Shown: positions 1-7,530 of the stretch, piece by piece
How the letters are laid out: each line of letters opens with the position of its first letter
Numbering within the stretch: the stretch's first letter is position 1
NCBI GenBank assembly: GCA_018623785.1
Contig: JAAZVD010000057.1
Coordinates: forward strand, 1 to 8,181
Source: Bacteroidota bacterium
GTDB taxonomy: Bacteria; Bacteroidota; Rhodothermia; Rhodothermales; UBA10348
Direction of reading: 5' to 3'
DNA length: 8,181 nt
The notes under the pieces: generated by a model
Database searches by the model: none
What the model was told of the DNA's origin: nothing
Seen by the model: only the letters and a program-made list of their open reading frames with translations
Made by a program: the position numbers and the translations under genes

Positions 1-803
1 AACTGATCGTGTGTCGGATCAGGTAGCAGATCTCCAGCCAGTTGCTCGATGGTAAATTGATCGAATGGCATGTCCGCATTGAATGCCTCAATAAGCCAGT
101 CCCGGTATCGCCAGATGGAGCGGGCCCGGTCCGCTTCGTAGCCTTTCGAATCGGCGTAGCGCGCCAGGTCCAGCCACAAGGCTGTCCAACGTTCACCAAA
201 CGCCGGATTGGCCAACAGGTCATCAACCAAGCCTTCGTAATCTTGAGTCGCGCAAAACGCATCAACTCGCTCCGGCGCCAAGGGCAATCCGATCAGATCC
301 AGACTGACCCTTCGAGCTAGCACGCTACAGGAAGCCTCGTCGGCAGGCTCCAAGTTGGCATCCCGAAGACGCTCTTGCAGGAAGGCGTCTACAGGCGAGA
401 AGGCACTTACGCTGGGTATGTCAGGGCGCGCCGGTACGACGTATGCCCAGTGACGCTTCCACTCAGCTCCCTGATCAATCCAACGGCGGATCAGTTCGAT
501 TTGGTTTTCGGTCAGGGGAACGCCCTCCTTGGGCATCCGCATAGCCGGATCGCCATGGGAAATCAGGCGCAACACACTGCTGGCGCCTGCATTGCCCGGT
601 ATGATAGCTGGTTCTCCGGATTCGCCGCCCAGAAGCGCCATATCCCGGAACTGCAGGTTCAAGCCCGCGCTGGTCTTTACGCCTCCGTGGCATGCCACAC
701 AGTTTTCATTGAGGATGGGCCGGATATCCGCATTGAAATCGACGTCTCCGGGACCACATCCCGCAATCACCGAGGCAAACAGTATGACAGGGAGCAATCG
801 CAT
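1..803 (-). CDS. PSD1-family cytochrome c/DUF1549 lipoprotein, N-terminal part (cut by left edge)
   Basis: The minus-strand frame is open from the ATG at 803 to the left edge (267 codons); the rest of the gene, including any DUF1553 domain, is outside. Residues 1-16 ([16 protein letters not shown]) form a short lipoprotein signal with an IAGC lipobox, so Cys16 is the likely lipidated residue. A planctomycete-type cytochrome c domain follows: CVACH at 35-39 for heme c, with Met90 in RMP a possible axial ligand. DUF1549 starts near residue 137 and shows the family blocks [13 protein letters not shown] (210-222) and [11 protein letters not shown] (250-260). PSD1 proteins are exported and uncharacterised; a heme-dependent role in polymer breakdown is often guessed but unproven. 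An in-frame ATG at 848 would add 15 residues including D and H; I prefer 803 because it gives a normal-length lipoprotein signal. Neither start has a clear ribosome-binding site. The gene is divergent from the propeller gene at 911 and is a paralogue of the gene at 4195-7416. Confidence 0.9.
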   Translation of the reverse strand, partial: MRLLPVILFASVIAGCGPGDVDFNADIRPILNENCVACHGGVKTSAGLNLQFRDMALLGGESGEPAIIPGNAGASSVLRLISHGDPAMRMPKEGVPLTENQIELIRRWIDQGAEWKRHWAYVVPARPDIPSVSAFSPVDAFLQERLRDANLEPADEASCSVLARRVSLDLIGLPLAPERVDAFCATQDYEGLVDDLLANPAFGERWTALWLDLARYADSKGYEADRARSIWRYRDWLIEAFNADMPFDQFTIEQLAGDLLPDPTHDQ

Positions 804-910
804 ACGCAAGAATCGGGTGTGCACCAACAAATAGTCAAGCAGGCGCATTACAATCCGTTTTGCTATTCTGGCCGGAACGAGCACGCACACATCCCCCAAT
901 CGCCTTGATC
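804..910. promoter_or_regulatory. Divergent intergenic region, probable back-to-back promoters
   Basis: This 107-bp stretch (62 bp if the left gene starts at 848) separates the divergently transcribed PSD1 gene and the propeller gene, so it must hold promoters for both unless transcription enters from elsewhere. On the minus strand there is a TTGACT hexamer at 838-833, but only a poor -10-like GATTCT follows it, very close to the ATG at 803. On the plus strand I see no convincing -10 box, and no Bacteroidota-type TAnnTTTG element. No clear ribosome-binding site precedes the ATG at 911. The call rests on gene orientation rather than on recognised promoter elements. Confidence 0.4.
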
Positions 911-1972
911 ATGAACCGACGTCAGTTCGTATCCACATCGGCCCGCACGGCTGCAGGCCTGGCGATCCTGCCTGCAGCCCCCGCTGTTATCATCAAGCGC
1001 GCCTTGTCTGACCAGATTATCGGCCATGGGGACTTCCGGTACCGTGTTGATCTCGAATGGGGTAATCTGGACCCGATGGCCCATCCCGTCAAGAACTGCC
1101 ACGAAATGGTTCAGGACCGCTCAGGGCGGCTGATCATGATCACGGACGAGACGAAAAACAACATCCTTATCTACGACCGAAGCGGAAAGCTGCTGGACGC
1201 GTGGGGAACGTCCTTCCCCTACGGACATGGTCTGACGCTCTCGGACGAAGGCGATGCCGAGTATCTATGGATCTGCGACAACGGCTTTGACGGCAACGCG
1301 CAAGTGGTCAAGACCACACTGGACGGCCAGGAAGTCATGCGTCTGTCCTCGCCCAAGGACATCGGGTTGTACGGGGAGGACGATAATTTTTACCCAACGG
1401 AAACGGCCGTGGCCCCCAACGGGGATGTGTACGTAGCCGATGGATATGGCTCTCAGTGGATTCTGCAGTATGCTTCCGACGGTGCGTTCATCCGGAAATT
1501 CGGAGGGCGCGGGGATGGCGATGCGGAGTTCTCTACGGCTCACGGAGTCTGTATCGACACCCGCGGGAAGGGGGATCCAACGCTGATTTGTACGTCGCGG
1601 GGTCATAATGCCTTCAAGCGCTTCTCGCTCGAAGGCGATTATCTAGAAACCATCTTCCTGCCGGGTGCCTTTGTATGCCGGGCCGTCGTGGACGATGAAA
1701 TGCTGTATTCGGGGGTGTGCTGGTCCCGACTGCGCTACCTGAACCAGACGCCGGACTCCGGTTTCGTAACCATCCTGGACTCCCAAGGAAGGGTCTTATC
1801 AAACCCCGGAGGAACGGAGCCTACGTACCGGGATGGCGTTCTGCAGTTGATGCTGCAGCAGGAACCGATCTTCAATCATTGCCACGACGTGTGCGTGGAC
1901 CAGGATAAGAACCTTTATGTCTGTCAGTGGAACGCCAATCAAACGTATCCCATTCGCCTCGAACGTGTGTAG
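911..1972 (+). CDS. Tat-exported six-bladed beta-propeller (NHL type), PAL-like
   Basis: This 353-residue protein begins MNRRQFVSTS, a twin-arginine signal (RRQFVS) followed by a hydrophobic, alanine-rich stretch to about residue 27, so it should be exported folded through Tat. I chose the ATG at 911 because the upstream in-frame ATG at 860 would put 17 non-signal residues before the Tat motif. The rest is a six-bladed NHL-type propeller with repeated 'G-x-hydrophobic-x-V-x-D' strands, for example GDVYVADGYG (171-180) and YASDGAFIRKFG (187-198). The pattern resembles peptidyl-alpha-hydroxyglycine alpha-amidating lyase (PAL): GHGLTL with His106, FSTAHGV with His211, and NHCHDV with His325 fall where PAL has its three zinc-binding histidines. 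Tyr179 and Arg230 may match PAL catalytic residues. Nine cysteines lie in the predicted mature part. The substrate is unknown, and PAL activity is not implied, because such propellers are widespread in bacteria. The 3' end overlaps the next gene by 56 nt. Confidence 0.85.
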   Translation: MNRRQFVSTSARTAAGLAILPAAPAVIIKRALSDQIIGHGDFRYRVDLEWGNLDPMAHPVKNCHEMVQDRSGRLIMITDETKNNILIYDRSGKLLDAWGTSFPYGHGLTLSDEGDAEYLWICDNGFDGNAQVVKTTLDGQEVMRLSSPKDIGLYGEDDNFYPTETAVAPNGDVYVADGYGSQWILQYASDGAFIRKFGGRGDGDAEFSTAHGVCIDTRGKGDPTLICTSRGHNAFKRFSLEGDYLETIFLPGAFVCRAVVDDEMLYSGVCWSRLRYLNQTPDSGFVTILDSQGRVLSNPGGTEPTYRDGVLQLMLQQEPIFNHCHDVCVDQDKNLYVCQWNANQTYPIRLERV

Positions 1973-2540
1973 CGCGATCCTGTTGGCGGTGTTGATCGGG
2001 TGCGGACCAGAGAAGGCCGACCAGTCGCCCCCGGTGTTGATTGCGGGCACGGTTGAATGGGGCACAGAAGGCGGGATGTTCTTCCGTTCGTGCGGAAGCG
2101 ATGTCCTGACAGCCATGCATGATCCCGGGAATCATCTTGATGGCGTTAACTCTTTTGCATCGGTTTTTGCTACACAGAGTGATGTAGGCTGGATCGTGAC
2201 CGGCGTGAACTACGTGCCTGTGGAAGGATTCGACTGCGTCTTCGACTGGGACGGGACCCTCTGGCGGGCCGCCGGAAATGAGCCGTTCTGGTCGGCCAGT
2301 CTGGAAGAGGATGGCCTGTCGGTCCGGACACCGTCAAAGATCCGGACCTCTTCGGTAATGGTCGATGGTCTTTCATTCATCTCGGTCCAGGACAGCCTGG
2401 AGCTCTACTTGACTCCCGGAGTCTGCCAGGACACGATGGCGGACACCCGATACGGATTTACGGCCCGGATGGTGATGGATGGTAGGACGATGTCCGGTTG
2501 CGCATTCAAGGGTATGGCCGAGCAGCCGATCAAGCCATGA
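1917..2540 (+). CDS. COG3650-type lipoprotein
   Basis: This is a 207-residue predicted lipoprotein. A basic n-region (Lys9, Arg10) leads into a hydrophobic core and lipobox LIGC, with Cys29 as the likely lipid anchor. The mature part has two recognisable portions: an N-terminal segment with GTEGGMFFRSCGSD (49-62), and a C-terminal segment with GNEPFW (120-125), a conserved Cys170, and ADTRYGFTARM to SGCA (175-196). The GNEPFW block and the 'C-x-D-x-M-x-D-x-x-Y ... GCA' ending are signatures I associate with the uncharacterised COG3650 lipoproteins, so Cys170 and Cys195 may be paired. The ATG at 1917 gives a 56-nt overlap with the propeller gene. A GTG at 1965 would give an 8-nt overlap and a minimal 13-residue signal; I prefer 1917 because it keeps the positive n-region. 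The stop overlaps the next start (ATGA), so the two are probably translated together. Function is unknown. Confidence 0.8.
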   Translation: MSVSGTPIKRIPFASNVCSAILLAVLIGCGPEKADQSPPVLIAGTVEWGTEGGMFFRSCGSDVLTAMHDPGNHLDGVNSFASVFATQSDVGWIVTGVNYVPVEGFDCVFDWDGTLWRAAGNEPFWSASLEEDGLSVRTPSKIRTSSVMVDGLSFISVQDSLELYLTPGVCQDTMADTRYGFTARMVMDGRTMSGCAFKGMAEQPIKP

Positions 2541-2728
2541 GAGACCCCCTAGAATACACATTCACCTGTCCCTACTGCTGGGAAGAGATCAGCATGATTC
2601 TGGAGCCACGCCCGGAAGAGCAAGTCTATGTAGAGGACTGCGAAGTGTGCTGCCGACCCATCGAAGTGCGATTCCAGGGCGATGTCGACGGTCTCGCGGC
2701 TTTCGAAGCCGATTCCATCGAACAGTAG
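2537..2728 (+). CDS. CPXCG-motif cysteine-rich small protein
   Basis: This 63-residue protein has no signal peptide or membrane segment and is probably cytoplasmic. It starts MRDPLEYTFTCPYCWEE and carries two cysteine pairs, Cys11/Cys14 in CPYC and Cys35/Cys38 plus Cys39 in CEVCCRPI, a zinc-ribbon-like arrangement. The spacing, the acidic 'EEQVYVEDCEVCCRPI' core and the length all match the CPXCG-motif family of small proteins of unknown function. The residue after the first pair is Trp15 where the family name has Gly. The start at 2537 is chosen because its ATG overlaps the TGA of the lipoprotein gene (ATGA), a usual translational-coupling junction, and because the family begins just before the first CPxC. 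An in-frame ATG at 2498 would add 13 unrelated residues inside the upstream gene. It ends 7 bp from the convergent DUF1501 gene. Confidence 0.85.
   Translation: MRDPLEYTFTCPYCWEEISMILEPRPEEQVYVEDCEVCCRPIEVRFQGDVDGLAAFEADSIEQ
2697..2711. terminator. Hairpin at a convergent gene junction (possible bidirectional terminator)
   Basis: CGGCTT-TCG-AAGCCG is a perfect inverted repeat with 6-bp arms and a 3-nt loop. It lies inside the last codons of the CPXCG gene and 25 nt past the stop of the DUF1501 gene on the other strand. As only 7 bp separate the two stops, any terminator must lie inside a coding region, and this is the clearest hairpin I found there. No T-run follows on either strand, so intrinsic termination is uncertain; the stem could instead protect transcript ends or be coincidence. 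Confidence 0.3.
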
Positions 2729-2735
2729 TTTCCGA

Positions 2736-4190
2736 TCAGGCAATCAGCCCCTTAACTACCTTGCCGTGGACATCTGTCAGGCGAAAGCGACGGCCCTGAT
2801 GCAGGAAGTTCAGGCGCTCGTGGTCAAAACCCAGCAGGTGCAAGAGTGTGGCTTGGAAATCGTGCACGTGGACGGGGTCCCGGACAATGTTGTATCCGAA
2901 GTCGTCGGTTTCTCCGAACACGGTACCCTTGTTGATGCCGCCGCCGGCCACCCAGACCGAAAAGCATCGCGGGTGATGATCGCGGCCGTAGTTGTCCTTT
3001 GTCAGTTTGCCCTGTGAATAACTGGTTCGCCCGAATTCCCCGCCCCATATGACGAGCGTATCGTCGAGTAGACCGCGGCGCTTGAGATCCTTGATAAGCG
3101 CCGCTGAGGGCTGATCGGTGTCTTTGGCCATCAAGGCGATATCCTTGGGCAGATTGCCATGTTGATCCCAGCCCTGGTGGTAGAGCTGGATGAAGCGGAC
3201 ATCGCGTTCGGCCAGACGCCGTGCCAGTAAGCAATTAGCCGCAAACGTGCCTGGCTTCCGAGCGGCTTCCCCGTACAGCGCGAACACCTCATCGGGTTCG
3301 TCGGAAAGATCCATGGCCTCCGGCACGGATGTTTGCATCCGATAAGCCATCTCGTACTGCGCAATCCGGGAGTCGATTTCCGGATCCATGACCCGCTCGT
3401 GCTCGGCCCGGTACATCTGCTTCAATGCATCGAGCATGTGCCTGCGGGACGTGCGGGACAGACCATCTGGATCGTTCAGGTAGAGCACCGGATCGGCACC
3501 ACCCCGGAATTGCACGCCTTGGTGCAACGATGGCAGAAAGCCGCTGCCCCAGAGGCGGGAGTATAGTGGTTGGTCGCCCTCCCGGCTGCGGGAGAGGAGG
3601 ACGGTAAAGGTAGGCAGGTTGTCGTTGAGCGAGCCCAGCCCGTAGCTCATCCAGGATCCGAAGGACGGGCGTCCTGTCTGCTGCGAGCCTGTCTGGAAAA
3701 AGGTGATGGCCGGGTCGTGATTGATGGCCTCGGTGTGCATGGACCGTATGACGCAGATGTCATCCGCAATCGAGGCCGTGTGGGGAATCAGATCCGAGAA
3801 CCAGGCGCCGGACTGGCCGGCCTGCTTGAAATCAAACTGCGAACCGGCCATGGGCAGCGCTGTCTGAAATGCCGACATACCCGTCAGCCGCTGGCCGCCG
3901 CGAACGCTCTCGGGCAGTTGTTGTCCGTTCAGCTCTCGCAAGGTGGGCTTGTAGTCCAGCAGTTCAAGATGGGAAGGACCACCGCTCTGGAACAGGTAAA
4001 TGACCCGTTTGGCCTTGGGCGCAAAATGCGGGCCTTCGGGTCCCTTATCGGGGGAAGGTGCACCGAACGCATCAAGAATGCCCATGGGATTGATGAGCGA
4101 AGCAAGGGCAGCACCGCCGAATCCACATGCTGAGCGCGACAGAAAGTGGCGTCGTGTGGAGAGGTACTTGATATCGTCAAGATCGCTCAT
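2736..4190 (-). CDS. Tat-exported DUF1501 protein
   Basis: This 484-residue protein has a twin-arginine signal, [10 protein letters not shown] at 11-20, followed by a glycine/alanine-rich hydrophobic segment to about residue 40, so folded export through Tat is expected. It shows the DUF1501 (COG4102) blocks in order: [18 protein letters not shown] (65-82), the segment around [11 protein letters not shown] (149-159), [10 protein letters not shown] (337-346), WGGEFGRT (382-389), [17 protein letters not shown] (402-418) and [14 protein letters not shown] (441-454). The family belongs to the alkaline phosphatase/sulfatase-like fold group, and the conserved Asp/Glu/His residues in these blocks are plausible metal ligands, but no substrate is known. 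Length is normal for the family and the frame is intact. The start lies 4 bp after the stop of the PSD1 gene with no Shine-Dalgarno sequence, so it is almost certainly the second gene of that operon. Its 3' end converges on the CPXCG gene. Confidence 0.92.
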   Translation of the reverse strand: MSDLDDIKYLSTRRHFLSRSACGFGGAALASLINPMGILDAFGAPSPDKGPEGPHFAPKAKRVIYLFQSGGPSHLELLDYKPTLRELNGQQLPESVRGGQRLTGMSAFQTALPMAGSQFDFKQAGQSGAWFSDLIPHTASIADDICVIRSMHTEAINHDPAITFFQTGSQQTGRPSFGSWMSYGLGSLNDNLPTFTVLLSRSREGDQPLYSRLWGSGFLPSLHQGVQFRGGADPVLYLNDPDGLSRTSRRHMLDALKQMYRAEHERVMDPEIDSRIAQYEMAYRMQTSVPEAMDLSDEPDEVFALYGEAARKPGTFAANCLLARRLAERDVRFIQLYHQGWDQHGNLPKDIALMAKDTDQPSAALIKDLKRRGLLDDTLVIWGGEFGRTSYSQGKLTKDNYGRDHHPRCFSVWVAGGGINKGTVFGETDDFGYNIVRDPVHVHDFQATLLHLLGFDHERLNFLHQGRRFRLTDVHGKVVKGLIA

Positions 4191-4194
4191 GGCA

Positions 4195-7100
4195 TTAGCG
4201 CAGGTACAGCGCGGCGTCGTGATTCATGATGGTTGAGGCCACCGTGGTGAGAGAGGCAATCTCTGCGGCGGGGAGGGTCGTATCCCTGGCATACTCCCCC
4301 GTCTGAAGGAGCCGATGCGCATCGGCCCGCGCCGATCGGAAGTGCGCCCTCTGCGAGCCCAGCAAACCGACTAGTGCATCCAGCTCCTCTTGCTGCGGAT
4401 CCCGGCTGACCAGTGCCCGGAAGGCAAAAGCAATGCGTTCTTCATCGGTCGACCCACCTTCCCGCACCATGCGCTCGGCCAGGATCCTGGAAGCCTCCAC
4501 GTACTGCGGATCGTTCATCAGGACCAAGGCTTGTAGCGGCGTGGAGGTGCTCTGTCGCTGCGCAATGCACACATTACGCTCGGAGGCATCGAAAATCATC
4601 ATGGACGGGGGCGGCGTGGTCCGCTTCCAAATGGTGTACAGGCTACGCCGGTACAGCTTGTTTCCCTCGTCCTGGATGTACTTGGTGCCGTTGCGTGTGG
4701 CCTGCTCCTTCCACAAACCGGCAGGTTGGTAGGGATGGACAGGCGGACCACCGAGATCCTCCACCAGGAGGCCGCTCGCTGCCAAGGCATGATCGCGCAT
4801 CATCTCAGCGCTCAACCTCCGTGCCGGTCCGCGAGCCAGCAATAGATTTTCCGGATCGCGCTCCTGAACCGCAGGCGGTACTACGGAGGATTGGCGATAG
4901 GTAGCGCTTAGCACCAAGCGACGCAGCATGGCTTTCGTATCCCAACCGGACTCGCGGTATTCGATGGCCAGCCAGTCGAGCAATTCGGGATGGGTAGGCA
5001 GGGCGCCCTGTGAGCCCATATTGTCCGACGTGGCTACGATACCCCGGCCGAATACGTGTTGCCACAACCGGTTGACTGCCACCCGTGCGGTCAATGGATT
5101 CTCGTCCAGAAAAAGCCACTGCGCCAGGCCAAGCCGGTTTTTTGGAAGGTCCTCCGGAAAGGGCAGAACGGCATCCGGGGTGGCCCGCTCTACCTTTTGA
5201 CGGGGTGCATCATACTGACCTCGGTAAAGCACATGCGTAGAGCGGGGCTCAGCCATTTCCCGCATTACCATGACTTCAGGGGCGTGGGTCAGGATGCTGT
5301 CCTCGCGTGCTCGCCATCGTCTCAATTCCGCAGCAATACCTTGCCATGCTGCGGAACGCGTTGTCACGACATAGTCCCGCCATTCATTATTACCCGGGTC
5401 CTGATCCGCCAGCGTGCGCAGTTCGGGGAGCGACAGTCGACGAGAAAACACCATCCAGTCGTCGAAGGTCACTTTATCCAGCATTCGCTGGTTGTTGTCC
5501 GTAAAGCCCAGGCGCAGGTCCCCCGGTCCCGCCCAGTTGGTTGAGTCTCCCGTAAAAGGGTCAATAGTAATGCGCGTACTCTGCTTCAGATTGTCCGTAA
5601 TGACGCGGGAGGGCAGCACCTTTCCGTCGAGAACAATATCCATGCCCGTGGCCCGACTCGATCCATCGTAGCGGAAGGCCAGGTGATGCCATTCGCCAGG
5701 GGACACCGGCTCTTCCGATCGGATGCGGATTTCGTTGTCTGGTCCGACGTGAACAACCCGGGCCGTGATGGTGTGGTCTGGATTCAGGTAGGTCATGTAC
5801 CCCCGATCGCCATCCATCAAACCACTCGTCTTGGCAATCAGGGGACCCCACGTGTCCGGATCCTCAATCCGGAACCATGCACTGACCGTAAAGGGATCGA
5901 AACGCTCAAAGTGATGCCGTTTGTTGCCGGCATCCAGCCAGCCGTCTCCAACGAGCGTCATGGCCTTTCCACCGTTGACACCGTCCACAATCTCGGGAAG
6001 CCGTTCCCGGTCGCCCCAGAAGTAGGCTGCGCTGTCGGGTTGGACGCGGTCTTCGAGCGTGAGTAGATTGTCTTTCTCGACAAATCCCTCAATGGGGTAG
6101 TGCGCCTTCATGCCCTGTATGGTCACTTCACTGCCGGTGGGCACGCTTGAGGCATCATCATCCCAGCGCGGATTCGCGATGGCTGCCTCGGCTTCGAGCT
6201 CAGCAATTTTTGTGCGTATTTGGGCCAGTTCCTCATCTTCTACCGTCGTGGTCAGGATGACTGTCGGGCTGGCCTCGCCGGCATAGGGGATATTGCCGAT
6301 CTCATTGTTGGAGTTGAAGAACGAGTACACCTCGTAGTACTCTTCCTGGGATACGGGATCGTAGCGGTGGTCGTGGCATCGGCCACATTCCATGGTCAGG
6401 CCGAGAAAGGCCTTTCCGAAGGTATCCGTCCGGTTGGCCACGTAGTCCGTGCGGTACTCCTCAAGGACGATGCCGCCCTCCTGACTCTGCAGATGATTAC
6501 GATTGAATCCCGTGGCCAGGATCTGATCCCGGGTTGGATTCTCCAGCAGGTCACCGGCCAATTGCTCCGTGACAAATTCGTCGTAAGGACGGTTTTCATT
6601 GAACGAACGAATGACCCAGTCCCGCCAGGGCCACATGTTGCGCCACCCATCATCCTGGTAGCCGTGGCTATCGGCGTAACGGGCCAGGTCCAGCCAGGCC
6701 GCAGCCAGGTGTTCACCGTAACGATCCGAGGCCAGCAGTCGATCTACGACGCGCTCATAGGCACCGCTGCGTGCGTCATTCAAAAAAGAGGAAATCTCCG
6801 TGACGGTGGGAGGCAATCCGGTCAGGTCGAAAGTAACTCGACGCAGCCAGGACTCCCGGGAGGTTTCCTCGGCCGGCGTCATGCCTTCCCGCTCCAGCCG
6901 AGCCAGTACGAACTGATCAAGCCGGTCCCGTGGCCAATCGGATTGCTGCACGGGAGGAACCGATGGACGCTGGGGCGGGGAAAAGGCCCAGTGTTCTTCG
7001 AAATCCGCGCCCTGCTCCACCCATCGGATCAAAACAGCTTTTTCCTCATCCGAAAGCGACAGATTCGATGCCGGCGGCGGCATCCGGTAGGTGTCTTCCT

Positions 7101-7416
7101 CGGACAGAATGCGATGCACAAGTTCGCTGCGCTCGGGACTTCCGGCACGGACAGCCCGGCTTCGTGGGCTGCTCGTCAGCGCCGTACGCAGCCCTTCTTC
7201 GGTATCAAAGCGCAGATTCGTCACCCGGCCCTCCGCATCCGGCCCGTGACAAGAGAAGCACCGGTCAGACAAAATGGGCCGCACATCCAGGCTGAAGCTT
7301 ATGCGATCAGGGATCCGTTCGGACGCGTTCTGGACGTGTGGCGGAATTTCGACAGAGCATCCAGCCAGCATAATTGTCAGCAGGACGGGGGCAATATGTC
7401 GACGACGAAGCGGCAT
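4195..7416 (-). CDS. PSD1-family cytochrome c/DUF1549/LamG/DUF1553 lipoprotein
   Basis: This complete 1073-residue protein begins [20 protein letters not shown], a lipoprotein signal with a basic n-region and an LAGC lipobox (Cys20). A planctomycete-type cytochrome c domain follows: CFSCH at 53-57 with YRMPPP (Met112) as possible axial ligand. DUF1549 spans roughly 160-370, with [13 protein letters not shown] (241-253), [11 protein letters not shown] (281-291) and a second CxxCH, CGRCHDH at 344-350, usual for this family. Residues 392-415 look like a short coiled coil. A LamG/concanavalin-like domain occupies about 437-672, with [21 protein letters not shown] and [15 protein letters not shown] strands, and is a candidate carbohydrate-binding module. 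DUF1553 fills about 755-1040, with [20 protein letters not shown] (773-792), TYRQSS (839-844) and [15 protein letters not shown] (956-970). The PSD1 family is biochemically uncharacterised. It leads an operon with the DUF1501 gene 4 bp downstream. No Shine-Dalgarno sequence is seen before the ATG. Confidence 0.93.
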   Translation of the reverse strand: MPLRRRHIAPVLLTIMLAGCSVEIPPHVQNASERIPDRISFSLDVRPILSDRCFSCHGPDAEGRVTNLRFDTEEGLRTALTSSPRSRAVRAGSPERSELVHRILSEEDTYRMPPPASNLSLSDEEKAVLIRWVEQGADFEEHWAFSPPQRPSVPPVQQSDWPRDRLDQFVLARLEREGMTPAEETSRESWLRRVTFDLTGLPPTVTEISSFLNDARSGAYERVVDRLLASDRYGEHLAAAWLDLARYADSHGYQDDGWRNMWPWRDWVIRSFNENRPYDEFVTEQLAGDLLENPTRDQILATGFNRNHLQSQEGGIVLEEYRTDYVANRTDTFGKAFLGLTMECGRCHDHRYDPVSQEEYYEVYSFFNSNNEIGNIPYAGEASPTVILTTTVEDEELAQIRTKIAELEAEAAIANPRWDDDASSVPTGSEVTIQGMKAHYPIEGFVEKDNLLTLEDRVQPDSAAYFWGDRERLPEIVDGVNGGKAMTLVGDGWLDAGNKRHHFERFDPFTVSAWFRIEDPDTWGPLIAKTSGLMDGDRGYMTYLNPDHTITARVVHVGPDNEIRIRSEEPVSPGEWHHLAFRYDGSSRATGMDIVLDGKVLPSRVITDNLKQSTRITIDPFTGDSTNWAGPGDLRLGFTDNNQRMLDKVTFDDWMVFSRRLSLPELRTLADQDPGNNEWRDYVVTTRSAAWQGIAAELRRWRAREDSILTHAPEVMVMREMAEPRSTHVLYRGQYDAPRQKVERATPDAVLPFPEDLPKNRLGLAQWLFLDENPLTARVAVNRLWQHVFGRGIVATSDNMGSQGALPTHPELLDWLAIEYRESGWDTKAMLRRLVLSATYRQSSVVPPAVQERDPENLLLARGPARRLSAEMMRDHALAASGLLVEDLGGPPVHPYQPAGLWKEQATRNGTKYIQDEGNKLYRRSLYTIWKRTTPPPSMMIFDASERNVCIAQRQSTSTPLQALVLMNDPQYVEASRILAERMVREGGSTDEERIAFAFRALVSRDPQQEELDALVGLLGSQRAHFRSARADAHRLLQTGEYARDTTLPAAEIASLTTVASTIMNHDAALYLR

Positions 7417-7477
7417 AAGAATGACGATGCCCTACGATAACAACATCACCACCGGCAACGCAATGGCTCCGCCACCA

Positions 7478-7493
7478 ATCGGGGTGCACCGAT
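7478..7493. repeat. Short inverted repeat ATCGG...CCGAT
   Basis: ATCGG (7478-7482) and CCGAT (7489-7493) are perfect complements flanking GGTGCA. The same stretch also contains the 8-bp palindrome GGTGCACC (7483-7490). It lies about 65 bp upstream of the PSD1 start and 4 bp from the next inverted repeat, which suggests an operator or structured leader, though short repeats like this can arise by chance. Confidence 0.4.
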
Positions 7494-7497
7494 CGTA

Positions 7498-7514
7498 CCT
7501 ATTCCACGAATAGG
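7498..7514. repeat. Perfect inverted repeat CCTATTC-CAC-GAATAGG
   Basis: Two perfect 7-bp arms flank a 3-nt centre. This is the strongest inverted repeat in the intergenic region. It could bind a dimeric regulator acting on one or both divergent genes, or form a small hairpin in a leader transcript. No T-run follows it, so it does not look like an intrinsic terminator. Confidence 0.55.
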
Positions 7515-7530
7515 CCGTTCAGCCGTCGTT

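Noticed and set aside
375..908. A 177-codon plus-strand open frame over the left PSD1 gene and the divergent promoter region
   Set aside because: The minus strand encodes an intact lipoprotein signal, CVACH heme motif and DUF1549 blocks across the same bases.
860..910. Upstream in-frame start for the propeller gene
   Set aside because: It would put 17 residues including charged ones before the MNRRQF Tat motif; the ATG at 911 gives a canonical signal.
2498..2536. Upstream in-frame start for the CPXCG protein
   Set aside because: It adds 13 residues unrelated to the family and loses the ATGA coupling with the lipoprotein gene.
3570..4133. A 187-codon plus-strand open frame antisense to the DUF1501 gene
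   Set aside because: It is fully covered by the well-supported DUF1501 coding sequence and shows no family motifs.
6220..7440. A 406-codon plus-strand open frame antisense to the large PSD1 gene
   Set aside because: The opposite strand has continuous, domain-by-domain similarity to PSD1 proteins. The antisense translation has no recognisable motif or domain and is a by-product of GC-rich codon use.
7498..7514. Intrinsic terminator at the CCTATTC/GAATAGG repeat
   Set aside because: The flanking genes diverge, so no transcript should end here, and no T-run follows on either strand.
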